64,000 bases of DNA from Bacteroides timonensis (GTDB lineage Bacteria; Bacteroidota; Bacteroidia; Bacteroidales; Bacteroidaceae): assembly GCF_000513195.1 (NCBI RefSeq), contig NZ_CBVI010000033.1:1-64000 (forward strand), given 5' to 3'. The position numbers and the translations under genes are program-made. The notes beneath the pieces are model-generated. The model saw nothing but the letters and a program-made list of their open reading frames with translations, did not search any database and had not been told where the DNA came from. Below are positions 50,480 to 58,065 of the stretch, one piece after another. The stretch's first letter is position 1, and each line of letters begins with the position of its first letter.

Positions 50480-51226
50480 TTATTTTAATTGCAGCAATTT
50501 TTTCAGTAAACCTTCATTCAACAGGTGCACTGTTTCGAACTTTCCGTTATAGAATACAGCCCAATTATTAAAGATACAAGGCAGTTGTTTAGCTTTCTCC
50601 AAAGTATCTATCTCTACCAACCGGAGAGGTATTTGGTTGTTCTCGCAGTAATTGTATATCTGTTCGATACAATTGGGGATATAGGGACATTGCACACCGT
50701 AATAGATGGTCAGTTCTTTGCCCTCAATACTCTGTTTCCGCACGTTTGATGTGAATTGCGGTTGGGTGCCGTCAAAGGAAAGAGCTAATAATTCATATTC
50801 GTCATTGATGGTATCCACTGCTTTGAAGCCATATTTCAACATGAACTTCTTTTCTGATAAGAAAGGTTTCTTCTTTTTGGAAGAAAGGAGGCAGATGCCG
50901 GATTTTCCTTGCGCTTTTGCGTCGTCGATGCACGATTGTAACAATTCCTTTCCGTATCCCTTTCCTTTGTAACTGCCGGATACCCACAGGCAATAAATAT
51001 AGAAATAATTATCACCAGTTACGGGAACCCAGGCTTTTTCCAACGGGGCATACTCGATGAACACCTTTCCCTGCGCATCCAGTTTGCGGAAGACGTGTCC
51101 TTCTTTGATACGCTCTGCCAGCCAGTTGCGTTTATCGTTTACGCCGGTCTGGTGTTTTTTGTCTGCAATGGCGCAACATAGGTGCTCGCTCATTACGTTC
51201 TCAGGGGTTAGTGTGATGAATGCCAT
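50480..51226 (-). CDS. GNAT N-acetyltransferase with YoaP-like C-terminal domain
   Basis: This 248-aa protein has an N-terminal GNAT domain (WVSGSYKGKGYGKELLQSCI) and, from about residue 165, a YoaP-like domain (YGVQCPYIPNCIEQIYNYC) with conserved Cys. The substrate is unknown. It is 4 bp downstream of the truncated AraC-type gene. Confidence 0.87.
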   Translation of the reverse strand: MAFITLTPENVMSEHLCCAIADKKHQTGVNDKRNWLAERIKEGHVFRKLDAQGKVFIEYAPLEKAWVPVTGDNYFYIYCLWVSGSYKGKGYGKELLQSCIDDAKAQGKSGICLLSSKKKKPFLSEKKFMLKYGFKAVDTINDEYELLALSFDGTQPQFTSNVRKQSIEGKELTIYYGVQCPYIPNCIEQIYNYCENNQIPLRLVEIDTLEKAKQLPCIFNNWAVFYNGKFETVHLLNEGLLKKLLQLK

Positions 51227-51230
51227 ACTT

Positions 51231-51650
51231 TTATTGATTTAGACGAATGGGTATATAGATTTTGGTGATTTGTTCCGATGGATCTTTCGACCACGTAACG
51301 TACTCTTCAAAAGAAAGCGCATTTCGCAATCTTTCTTTCTCTTTTGAATAAATATGAGTGTAAGTTCGAAGCAATCCTTTATAACTTCCCCGATAGGTAT
51401 AAACTACATACGGTCCATTCTCTATCGTTAAACTACCGATGGATCCCGACTCCTCTCCATGCGGACCGATAATACGCCACATGCATGGTAGGGATAGATA
51501 TGACTTGAAAAGCCGGTGAAAGTGATATACAGACATGTTCATCTCCATTGCCAGCATTTCCGAAGATAATGTCTGGTGCAAATGGTTATGAATATAATCA
51601 ATAGCCTGGTTGATTAATTCCTGATGTCCGTATGTCGTTTCTTCCTTCAT
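51231..51650 (-). CDS. internally deleted AraC-GyrI-type regulator
   Basis: This 139-aa protein has an AraC-type N-terminal HTH (INQAIDYIHNHLHQTLSSEM, then YHFHRLFKSYL) directly joined to the second half of a GyrI-like effector domain (CMWRIIGPHGEE, YVVYTYRGSYKGLLRTY). Complete relatives have about 280 residues with two HTH motifs and a full GyrI domain. The join at SLP/CMW suggests an in-frame internal deletion of roughly 150 residues. It may no longer bind DNA. A -7 box TACCTTTG lies upstream at 51674-51667. Confidence 0.7.
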   Translation of the reverse strand: MKEETTYGHQELINQAIDYIHNHLHQTLSSEMLAMEMNMSVYHFHRLFKSYLSLPCMWRIIGPHGEESGSIGSLTIENGPYVVYTYRGSYKGLLRTYTHIYSKEKERLRNALSFEEYVTWSKDPSEQITKIYIPIRLNQ

Positions 51651-51696
51651 CTGTCAGGTTTTGGCGCAAAGGTAGGCGAAATCAGCGGAAGAAGAG

Positions 51697-52149
51697 TTAT
51701 CCATTCTTGCTAATTTTGAGATAAACCATATCTTTCAGAAGCTTTCCATCTTCATATATGGGGTGATCGTAGTTGTCAGTAAAAAAGTTGGGTATGCGGT
51801 GCGAGTAGGTAAATCCGCATTGTTTGTAGAAATCCACTGTGTACGTATCTTCTCCTGTACCTACCAATAGTGTATGATAACGATCTTTGTAGTGTTCCAA
51901 TAGAAATTCTATCAGCCGTTTTCCATATCCTTTTCGTTGGTAGTGGGGATAAGTGGCGATGTTCTTGATTTCATAGACTCCGTTTCCTTCATCTGTTACC
52001 ACACACGCCGTCTTTAAGTCGCCGTCGTAGAGAGCATACATTTCTCCCCGTTCCAGATAGAGATCTATCATGGACTCTTGTTCGTCGGCAAGTAGCAGTA
52101 GTTCGAGGAACTCCTTTTTGTTCTTTAAAATAGGGACGATGTTTACCAT
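51697..52149 (-). CDS. GNAT-family N-acetyltransferase
   Basis: This 150-aa protein has YPHYQRKGYGKRLIEFLLE (acetyl-CoA binding) and FYKQCGFTYSHRIPNFFTDN. Substrate unknown. A -7 box TACCTTTG lies at 52188-52181 (minus strand), about 31 nt before the ATG. It is separated by 46 bp from the truncated AraC-type gene. Confidence 0.87.
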   Translation of the reverse strand: MVNIVPILKNKKEFLELLLLADEQESMIDLYLERGEMYALYDGDLKTACVVTDEGNGVYEIKNIATYPHYQRKGYGKRLIEFLLEHYKDRYHTLLVGTGEDTYTVDFYKQCGFTYSHRIPNFFTDNYDHPIYEDGKLLKDMVYLKISKNG

Positions 52150-52384
52150 TCGTATAGATTTAGTTGTTCTTGAATCACCTCAAAGGTAGGCAATTGGTAT
52201 GAGAAAGACAAATTCTGCTACCAAGTTGAAAAACATTATTCCGAAATTTGCTACTTATAATTAATTTCTGTTCTTTCGTACAGGAATTTATGGTTGCCCG
52301 ATAATGGTCTATGCTTTTTAGCGAGAGCAAGTTTTCTAAGTCAATTCATTTGGGGGATAAGATTAAAAGTAGTCAACCTATGTA

Positions 52385-52472
52385 AGAAGATTATGTACTC
52401 AATATCAGTAGATTATGATTCTCAGTTATTCTCGCTATATTGAGAATACTTTCTTTTTATGTTGAGAAAATC
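52385..52472. repeat. 22-nt tandem array, four diverged units
   Basis: Units start at 52385, 52407, 52429 and 52451. The first pair share AGATTATG in register and the second pair share TTCT....TAT.TTGAGAA. All four keep TAT at positions 8-10 of the unit. It lies in the 382-bp gap (52150-52531) between divergent genes; no gene or promoter beyond the GNAT box was found there. Confidence 0.6.
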
Positions 52473-52531
52473 TTCATTATAAGCATCCTATTTCCGACTG
52501 ATAAGTATTGTATTGCAAAGTAATATAGGTT

Positions 52532-52849
52532 ATGGATAAAACATCCTTTGGAGAAGAAGTATATAGCGTTGTCGCCTCTATCCCTCCGGGACGTGTGTTG
52601 ACGTATGGACAGATTGCTTATCTTATAGGTAAGCCCCAGTGTTCACGTATGGTGGGGCAGGCCATGCATAACGCACCTGAGGAACAAAATCTGCCTTGCC
52701 ACCGGGTAGTGAATAGTCAGGGACGACTGGCTCCTTTCTGGCCCGAACAACGGAAGTTGCTGGAAAAAGAGGGTACTGTATTTAAGAAGAACGGATGCGT
52801 AGATATCAAGGCATCCGGTTGGGAAATACTGAAGGAGGTTATTTCTTAG
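52532..52849 (+). CDS. MGMT-fold protein (alkyltransferase-like)
   Basis: This 105-aa protein is a single C-terminal-type MGMT domain: FGEEVYSVVASIPPGRVLTY, GQIAYLIGKPQCSRMVGQAM and NLPCHRVVNSQGRL. Because PCHRV keeps the Cys, it is not a Trp-type alkyltransferase-like protein, yet it lacks the N-terminal domain of Ogt. It overlaps the MFS gene by 11 bp, convergently. Function is probably recognition or repair of alkylated bases. Confidence 0.85.
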   Translation: MDKTSFGEEVYSVVASIPPGRVLTYGQIAYLIGKPQCSRMVGQAMHNAPEEQNLPCHRVVNSQGRLAPFWPEQRKLLEKEGTVFKKNGCVDIKASGWEILKEVIS

Positions 52850-54014
52850 CGAATATATTGATGAGCAGCGAGCAGCTTGTCAGCAAGATACCTGTTCCCA
52901 CCACTCCCGTCCAGCCGAACCATTGCCAGAAGGTTCCGGCAAGAAAAGTTCCGGTGGAACCGCCAATGAAATAGGTAGTCATGAAAATAGTATTGATGCG
53001 ATTGGATGCTTGCGGACAAAGGGCAAACGCACTTGTCTGATTGCTGAGCTGGATGCATTGCATACCTATATCTATCAACAGAATACCGGCTATGATACCT
53101 GCATAACTATATTGTCCCGCATAGAGCACTATCCATGCGCTGATTATCAGCGAACATCCTATATAAGTAAGCCGTTTCACCCCGACCGTATTGATGAATC
53201 TTCCGATAGAAGAAGCGGTCAGTGCCCCGGCTATGCCACAAAGTCCCAACATTCCTATGATATTGTTTCCCGCAAAGAAAGGCGCCTGTTCCATCTTGAA
53301 AGCCAGACAGCTCCACATGGCAAGGAACGACCCGAACGAGAAACCTGCACGCAACGAAGCTATGCGGAGCTGGGGATACTTCTTGACGATGGAAAACAAG
53401 GATTTCATCAGTCCGGCATAACTTCCCTGATAATTGGAAGGAAGGTCCGGGAGTATCCTTATTATAATAAGCAAACAAACGACCATCAATCCTGCGGCAA
53501 TAAAGTAGATAAACCGCCAACCCATGTATTCGCCTACAATGCCGCTCACTACGCGCGAAGCAAGAATACCCGTCAGTAGTCCCGAAAGGATAATACCTAC
53601 ATTTTTTCCTTTAGTTTCGGGAGTGGAATATTGTGCTGCAAGGGGCATGAATATCTGGGGTATAACCGAACAGGCACCCGTCAGCAGAGAAGCGAACAGT
53701 ATCAGGTGGATATTGGGAGCTAAAGCAATGGTGAGCAATGAGACTACCAGAATGGAAATATTTACGAGGATAATATTTCTTCTGCGGTATAAATCGCCCA
53801 GTGGAATGATGAACAATAGTCCGATGGCATATCCTATCTGCGAGCACATGGCTATTAGATTGGCGGTGAACTCACTGATGTTCAGGTCACGGCTGATACG
53901 GTTCAGTAGTGGTTGGTTGTAGTATATATTGGCTACCGTTACGCCTGAGATGATGGCCAGCGTCCAAAGCAGGGACGAGGGTACTCCTTGATTTTCTTTT
54001 AGTTCCAATTTCAT
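52839..54014 (-). CDS. MFS transporter
   Basis: This 391-aa protein has twelve membrane helices; the first loop has NQPLLNRISRDLNISEFTAN and the second loop GDLYRRRNIILVN, the MFS signature. The substrate, probably a drug or metabolite exported by proton antiport, is not known. The ATG lies 4 nt after the -7 box TACCTTTG at 54026-54019, so the mRNA may be leaderless. Confidence 0.9.
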   Translation of the reverse strand: MKLELKENQGVPSSLLWTLAIISGVTVANIYYNQPLLNRISRDLNISEFTANLIAMCSQIGYAIGLLFIIPLGDLYRRRNIILVNISILVVSLLTIALAPNIHLILFASLLTGACSVIPQIFMPLAAQYSTPETKGKNVGIILSGLLTGILASRVVSGIVGEYMGWRFIYFIAAGLMVVCLLIIIRILPDLPSNYQGSYAGLMKSLFSIVKKYPQLRIASLRAGFSFGSFLAMWSCLAFKMEQAPFFAGNNIIGMLGLCGIAGALTASSIGRFINTVGVKRLTYIGCSLIISAWIVLYAGQYSYAGIIAGILLIDIGMQCIQLSNQTSAFALCPQASNRINTIFMTTYFIGGSTGTFLAGTFWQWFGWTGVVGTGILLTSCSLLINIFAKK

Positions 54015-54018
54015 GCCG

Positions 54019-54026
54019 CAAAGGTA
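54019..54026 (-). promoter_or_regulatory. -7 box (TACCTTTG) four bases before ATG
   Basis: On the minus strand TACCTTTG-CGGC-ATG, the same layout as at 29694 and close to that at 39977. No -33 box at the usual distance. Confidence 0.55.
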
Positions 54027-54058
54027 GTAATTTCATGAAAAAGAAACATGCATAATGA

Positions 54059-54502
54059 TCAATGATTCATATACAGGGGCATCAGGCGATGGTAGGCTTT
54101 CAGATATTTCCTGAGTCTGGTGACTTCTTTTTCTCCAATGCAGGGCATGCGGCGCACATCCATATTATCCGTCAGGTCATGAATCTTTACGGCAACGGCT
54201 ATGGGATTGGAGGCACATCTTTCGACGTATTCTTCATAATCTTCCTCATCGGAGGTCTTTGTGACACACCGCACGGCTTCAATGATTTCGGTAGAGAATC
54301 CTTCCTTTTCCAGGTCTTCGAACGTCCATTCCGTATCTTCTACAACGTCGTGTAGAATACCGACAATCCTTTCTTTCAGATTCCGTCCCATATTCATTAC
54401 GCGGATGGGATGATGCAGATATTCCTGTCCGTATTTGTCTTTTTGTCCTTTGTGAGCTTCGGTGGCAATAGAGATGGCATGTGAGAGAAGATGATTGTCC
54501 AT
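54059..54502 (-). CDS. HD-domain hydrolase, SpoT/Mesh1-like
   Basis: This 147-aa protein shows KDKYGQEYLHHPIRV, IVGILHDVVEDTEWTFEDLE and VAVKIHDLTDNMD, the HD motif pattern of the RelA/SpoT hydrolase group. Small single-domain forms can degrade (p)ppGpp or related nucleotides. Whether it does so here is inference. It is monocistronic, divergent from the GNAT-like gene. Confidence 0.8.
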   Translation of the reverse strand: MDNHLLSHAISIATEAHKGQKDKYGQEYLHHPIRVMNMGRNLKERIVGILHDVVEDTEWTFEDLEKEGFSTEIIEAVRCVTKTSDEEDYEEYVERCASNPIAVAVKIHDLTDNMDVRRMPCIGEKEVTRLRKYLKAYHRLMPLYMNH

Positions 54503-54597
54503 AAGATTTTTTTTAGAATTGTTCGATACAAAGTTACTGAAATCTGTTATTAAATATAAGAGAGGCTTATTATTAAAATAGTATATTAACCCAATAA

Positions 54598-54912
54598 ATG
54601 AAACAGATTATGAATATAGAACATTTTCCGGAGAAAAAAGTTTTTCAGACCGTAGTCGATGGAGAGACTGCCCGCCTGATGTATCATGTAGCTGACGGTG
54701 CTTTGGATGTGCGCCACACGATTGTACCCGGTGAAATAGGTGGTAGGGGAATTGCCTCTGCTTTAGTAAAGGCAGCCTATGATTATGCATTGGCTAATGA
54801 ACTGGTGCCTGTGGCAACTTGTTCCTATGCCGTGAAGTGGCTGGAAAGGCATCCTGAATATAATGGAAAGACGGGTAAGGATTATGCGGGGGAGGGGACT
54901 TGTGCATTATAG
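54598..54912 (+). CDS. small GNAT-like (Gcn5-related) acetyltransferase
   Basis: This 104-aa protein has VPGEIGGRGIASALVKAAYD and VPVATCSYAVKWLERHPEY, the pattern of the YjdJ-type mini-GNAT family that binds acetyl-CoA. The substrate is unknown. The Met at codon 5 (54610) is a possible start. It is monocistronic, followed by nfo on the same strand. Confidence 0.87.
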   Translation: MKQIMNIEHFPEKKVFQTVVDGETARLMYHVADGALDVRHTIVPGEIGGRGIASALVKAAYDYALANELVPVATCSYAVKWLERHPEYNGKTGKDYAGEGTCAL

Positions 54913-55005
54913 AAACTCAAGGTCATCATATCTTGATTTTGCCATTTTCGGATTTTTCTCTATCTTGCTTCCGTTTTTAATCACTCACTAAAGAAAAAAC
55001 AGAAT

Positions 55006-55842
55006 ATGAAGAAATATATAGGAGCGCACGTAAGTGCGAGTGGGGGAGTTGAGATAGCTCCTGTTAATGCGCATGAGATAGGTGCGAATGCATTTGCTTT
55101 GTTTACAAAGAACCAACGGCAATGGGTGGCCAAACCTCTGACCGAAGAAAGTATTCTCGGATTTAAAGACAATTGTGAGAAATACTCTTTTGATGCCCGC
55201 TATATCCTGCCTCATGATAGCTATTTAATCAATCTGGGACATCCTGAAGAAGAAGGCCTGGAGAAAAGTGCCGCATTTCTGGATGAAATGCAACGTTGTG
55301 AGCAATTAGGTTTGAAGCTTCTGAATTTCCATCCGGGTAGTCATCTGAATAAGATTTCAATAGAGGAATGTCTGGATAAGGTGGCAGAATCTATCAATAT
55401 CACATTGAGTAAAACGAAAGGAGTGACTGCTGTTATTGAGAATACAGCCGGACAAGGAAGTAATGTTGGTAATGAGTTTTGGCAACTAAAGCATATTATT
55501 GATCGTGTGGATGACAAATCCCGTGTAGGTGTATGCTTGGATACTTGTCATACTTACTCGGCAGGATATGATATCGTAAAAGAATATGATAAAGTGTTTC
55601 AGGAGTTTGATGAGGTAGTTGGTTTTAACTATTTGCGGGGTATCCACCTGAATGATACTAAGAAAGAGCTGGGTAGTCATGTAGACCGCCATGACAGCAT
55701 AGGGAAAGGTTTGTTAGGTATAGACTTTTTTAAGCGTTTTATGAAAGATGAACGGTTTAATGATATGCCTGTTATTCTTGAAACGCCGGATGAGAGTTTA
55801 TGGGCAGACGAGATAAAGTTGTTGCGTAGCTTTGAAGAATAG
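55006..55842 (+). CDS. nfo: deoxyribonuclease IV (AP endonuclease)
   Basis: This 278-aa protein has the endonuclease IV signatures [34 protein letters not shown] and [13 protein letters not shown], which hold three zinc ions. It cuts DNA 5' of abasic sites in base excision repair. It is monocistronic and ends at the edge of a perfect 29-bp palindrome shared with the GH28 gene. Confidence 0.95.
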   Translation: MKKYIGAHVSASGGVEIAPVNAHEIGANAFALFTKNQRQWVAKPLTEESILGFKDNCEKYSFDARYILPHDSYLINLGHPEEEGLEKSAAFLDEMQRCEQLGLKLLNFHPGSHLNKISIEECLDKVAESINITLSKTKGVTAVIENTAGQGSNVGNEFWQLKHIIDRVDDKSRVGVCLDTCHTYSAGYDIVKEYDKVFQEFDEVVGFNYLRGIHLNDTKKELGSHVDRHDSIGKGLLGIDFFKRFMKDERFNDMPVILETPDESLWADEIKLLRSFEE

Positions 55843-55922
55843 ATACGCGGACTAAACGGACGAACACGGATTTTCTTAATTATAAATAAGAAGTCCGTGT
55901 TCGTCCGTTTAGTCCGCGTATC
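55842..55922. terminator. perfect 29-bp inverted repeat between convergent genes
   Basis: Arms 55842-55870 and 55894-55922 are exact complements at all 29 positions; the 23-nt spacer can extend the stem imperfectly through TTCTTA/TAAGAA. The stop of nfo overlaps the first base and the stop of the GH28 gene follows at 55924. It probably terminates both. Its words (CGCGGAC, CGGACGAA, CACGGA) recur at 57785-57811. Confidence 0.95.
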
Positions 55923-55923
55923 C

Positions 55924-57234
55924 TTATTGATTTACCTTCACATTATTCCATTCAGATGACGGGATAATCGACTTGTCATACTCACCATCTTTCGCTTTAA
56001 TATTCAGATTTTCAAATTTGAAATTCGTCAGTTTGTACTGCTCGGATGCACTTACGTTGAAAAACACATCACATTCAAAGTCTATATTACGCATTGTTAC
56101 ATGATCCGAGTAAGACATCGGAATATCTTTACGGTCTTTCAGATCAAAGAACTGAGTCCACGGTTTGATGTATAGGAAGCTTTTGGTATTTCCTTTAATA
56201 TCCTCCACAAGGATATATTCATAATTTTGGGGAGTATCGGCACGCATCTTCAACCACAACAGACGGCTTGCCTGATTGATGGTACAACGACGGAGAATAA
56301 TATTGCGGTTATGAATAGATTCGCTACCACAAGTCAGTGCACTATGGCAGAAACCGTACGTACAATCTTCTATAATAATGTTAGTGTTACTTCCGTTGTT
56401 AGAATCCTTATCAGCCCAGGGGCCTTTTCCACCTTTAAGAGCAATAGCATCATCGTTTACAGAGAGATAGCAGTTCTTAACCAACACATTATTACATACA
56501 TCAATATCTATGGCATCCGTGCTGGGTGCCTTAACAGGAGCAGCCGGAGAGAAAATATATAGGCCTAATAGCTTCACATTGTTACATTTGTAAATGTGTG
56601 TCGTCCAGAAAGGAGAGTTGATGAGGCGTACACCGGAAAGCTGTACATCATTGCTATTGGAAATGTGTACTAGACGCGGACGCAACTCATCCATATTCGT
56701 GCATTTCGGAATAACGGTGCGGCGCAACCAGAAAGATTTCCAATAGCGTAGTCCGTTGCCATTGATGGTTCCCTTACCGGAAATGGTGAAACCATCTACT
56801 TTGTCGGCATTAACCAGTGCGGCAAAGTATTTAAGTGATTGCCCCTCTATGCGGGTATTGATTATAGGGAAGTTGCTGATATCATCGCTACCTTTCAAAA
56901 CAGCTCCTTCTTCCAGGTAAAGGTGCGTTTTAGGCTTGAAAAAGAGTGCACCGCTCAGATAAGTACCTTTCGGGATGATGATCACACCGCCATCTTTGGA
57001 TGATGCCTGGTCGATAACCGCCTGAATTTTCTCTGTTTGAAGTAAGGTGCTGTCATTCACCACACCATGATCAGTAATCTTATATTTACCGCCAAGGGTT
57101 TCGATATTTACAATTTCGTTCTGTCTGAACCAGTCGGGAATAAGGGTACCATCGGGAAATTTCTCTTGTGCAAAAGATGGCAGGCAGAAAAGCAAACTAC
57201 ATACTAAAGTTACGAATTTCATGGTCTTTATCAT
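55924..57234 (-). CDS. GH28 polygalacturonase-like glycosidase
   Basis: This 436-aa protein has a signal peptide (1-23, LPSFAQ), a right-handed parallel beta-helix and the GH28 features SVNDDAIALKGGKG (catalytic Asp pair), CGSESIH and LWLKMRAD in the place of the usual RIK. GH28 enzymes hydrolyse pectin galacturonan or rhamnogalacturonan by inversion. A -7 box TATTTTTG lies at 57285-57278 (minus strand). There is no SusCD gene beside it, so it may act on debris with other loci. The ATG at codon 5 (57222) is an alternative start. Confidence 0.92.
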   Translation of the reverse strand: MIKTMKFVTLVCSLLFCLPSFAQEKFPDGTLIPDWFRQNEIVNIETLGGKYKITDHGVVNDSTLLQTEKIQAVIDQASSKDGGVIIIPKGTYLSGALFFKPKTHLYLEEGAVLKGSDDISNFPIINTRIEGQSLKYFAALVNADKVDGFTISGKGTINGNGLRYWKSFWLRRTVIPKCTNMDELRPRLVHISNSNDVQLSGVRLINSPFWTTHIYKCNNVKLLGLYIFSPAAPVKAPSTDAIDIDVCNNVLVKNCYLSVNDDAIALKGGKGPWADKDSNNGSNTNIIIEDCTYGFCHSALTCGSESIHNRNIILRRCTINQASRLLWLKMRADTPQNYEYILVEDIKGNTKSFLYIKPWTQFFDLKDRKDIPMSYSDHVTMRNIDFECDVFFNVSASEQYKLTNFKFENLNIKAKDGEYDKSIIPSSEWNNVKVNQ

Positions 57235-57387
57235 TAATTGAGTTAATAGTGTCTGATCGGATAGACTTATCCGTTTGCAAAAATAGGGATTAAAATCTAC
57301 ATGCTGCTCATGCGGATAAGTCCATTTCCTAAGTTATTTGTTGGTTTATATAGGCTTTTTGATTCTTTCTCGTCCGGAAATGAGTTT

Positions 57388-57481
57388 TTCACCACAGAGT
57401 AACACAGAGTGTCACGGAGTCCTATTCTTTTGATTTTAAATTGATTAAACTCTGTGATACTCTGTGCTACTCTGTGGTGAA
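57388..57481. repeat. inverted repeat with three-word arms
   Basis: Arms 57388-57420 and 57449-57481 pair at 30 of 33 positions. Each arm is CACAGAGTAA, CACAGAGTGT, CACGGAGT with a period of 10. It belongs to the same design as 49170 and 57841. The 831-bp gap 57235-58065 contains this repeat, the array below, a palindrome and no gene. Confidence 0.88.
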
Positions 57482-57585
57482 TTAATTCATAACCCTACAG
57501 AAATGCGTAAAACCAGAGCTAAGTCATCCTCATGAAGGAATACGTAAGTTGCTGACTGGATGAATGATTGGTGTTCCACCTTGCT

Positions 57586-57695
57586 CAGTCGTAGTGAAAC
57601 ACTCATTCAGTCGTAGTGGGAAATGCTTTCAGTCGTTATGGGAAATAGGTTCAGTCGTTATGGGAATGTACCTCTGTTATTATGGGATCATACCC
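57586..57695. repeat. 22-nt tandem array, five units
   Basis: Units start at 57586, 57608, 57630, 57652 and 57674. The first four begin CAGTCGT(A/T)(A/G)TG, and three continue GGGAA; the fifth begins CTGTTATTATGGGA. The core equals that of the minus-strand array at 39166. The array is 56 bp upstream of the palindrome at 57752, as at the left edge of the window. Confidence 0.92.
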
Positions 57696-57751
57696 CGATG
57701 CGGACTTGGATGCGACTCACTAAATAAAGATTTACCTCAAAACCGGAAGTA

Positions 57752-58008
57752 ATGAGCTAAATGATAATTTAGGGGGAGAATGGGTACGCGGACAAGGCGG
57801 ACGAACGCGGAGTAAGATTTCCCTTCGGTGTGTAAGTAACTTTTCATCCGCAGATAACGCAGATAACGCCGATCTTTTAAAGCTGCGCTATGTTTAACGG
57901 AAGATAAAAAGGCATCAGCGTTATCTGCGTCATCTGCGGATGAAAAATAAAAATCCGCGTTCGTCCTCCTTGTCCGCGTCGTCCGCGTATCAATTTAGCT
58001 CATAACCC
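57752..58008. repeat. three-shell nested inverted repeat
   Basis: Shell 1: 57752-57771 (identical to 131-150) against 57990-58008. Shell 2: 57785-57811 against 57954-57989, where the right arm has an extra 9-nt word. Shell 3: 57841-57873 against 57914-57946, pairing at 31 of 33. The centre (57874-57913) is unpaired or weakly paired. The flank CATAACCCG after shell 1 resembles that at 265-273. Confidence 0.92.
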
Positions 58009-58065
58009 GAAAGAAAGACGTTGATTCAACTACAGATTCGCATCGATAACAAAAAAGACAAACTC

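Noticed and set aside
52532..52849. Trp-type alkyltransferase-like protein
   Set aside because: The PCHRV motif keeps the reactive Cys, so the non-catalytic Trp class does not fit.
57586..57695. CRISPR-like array
   Set aside because: The 22-nt units are contiguous with no spacers and no cas genes occur; they are tandem repeats.
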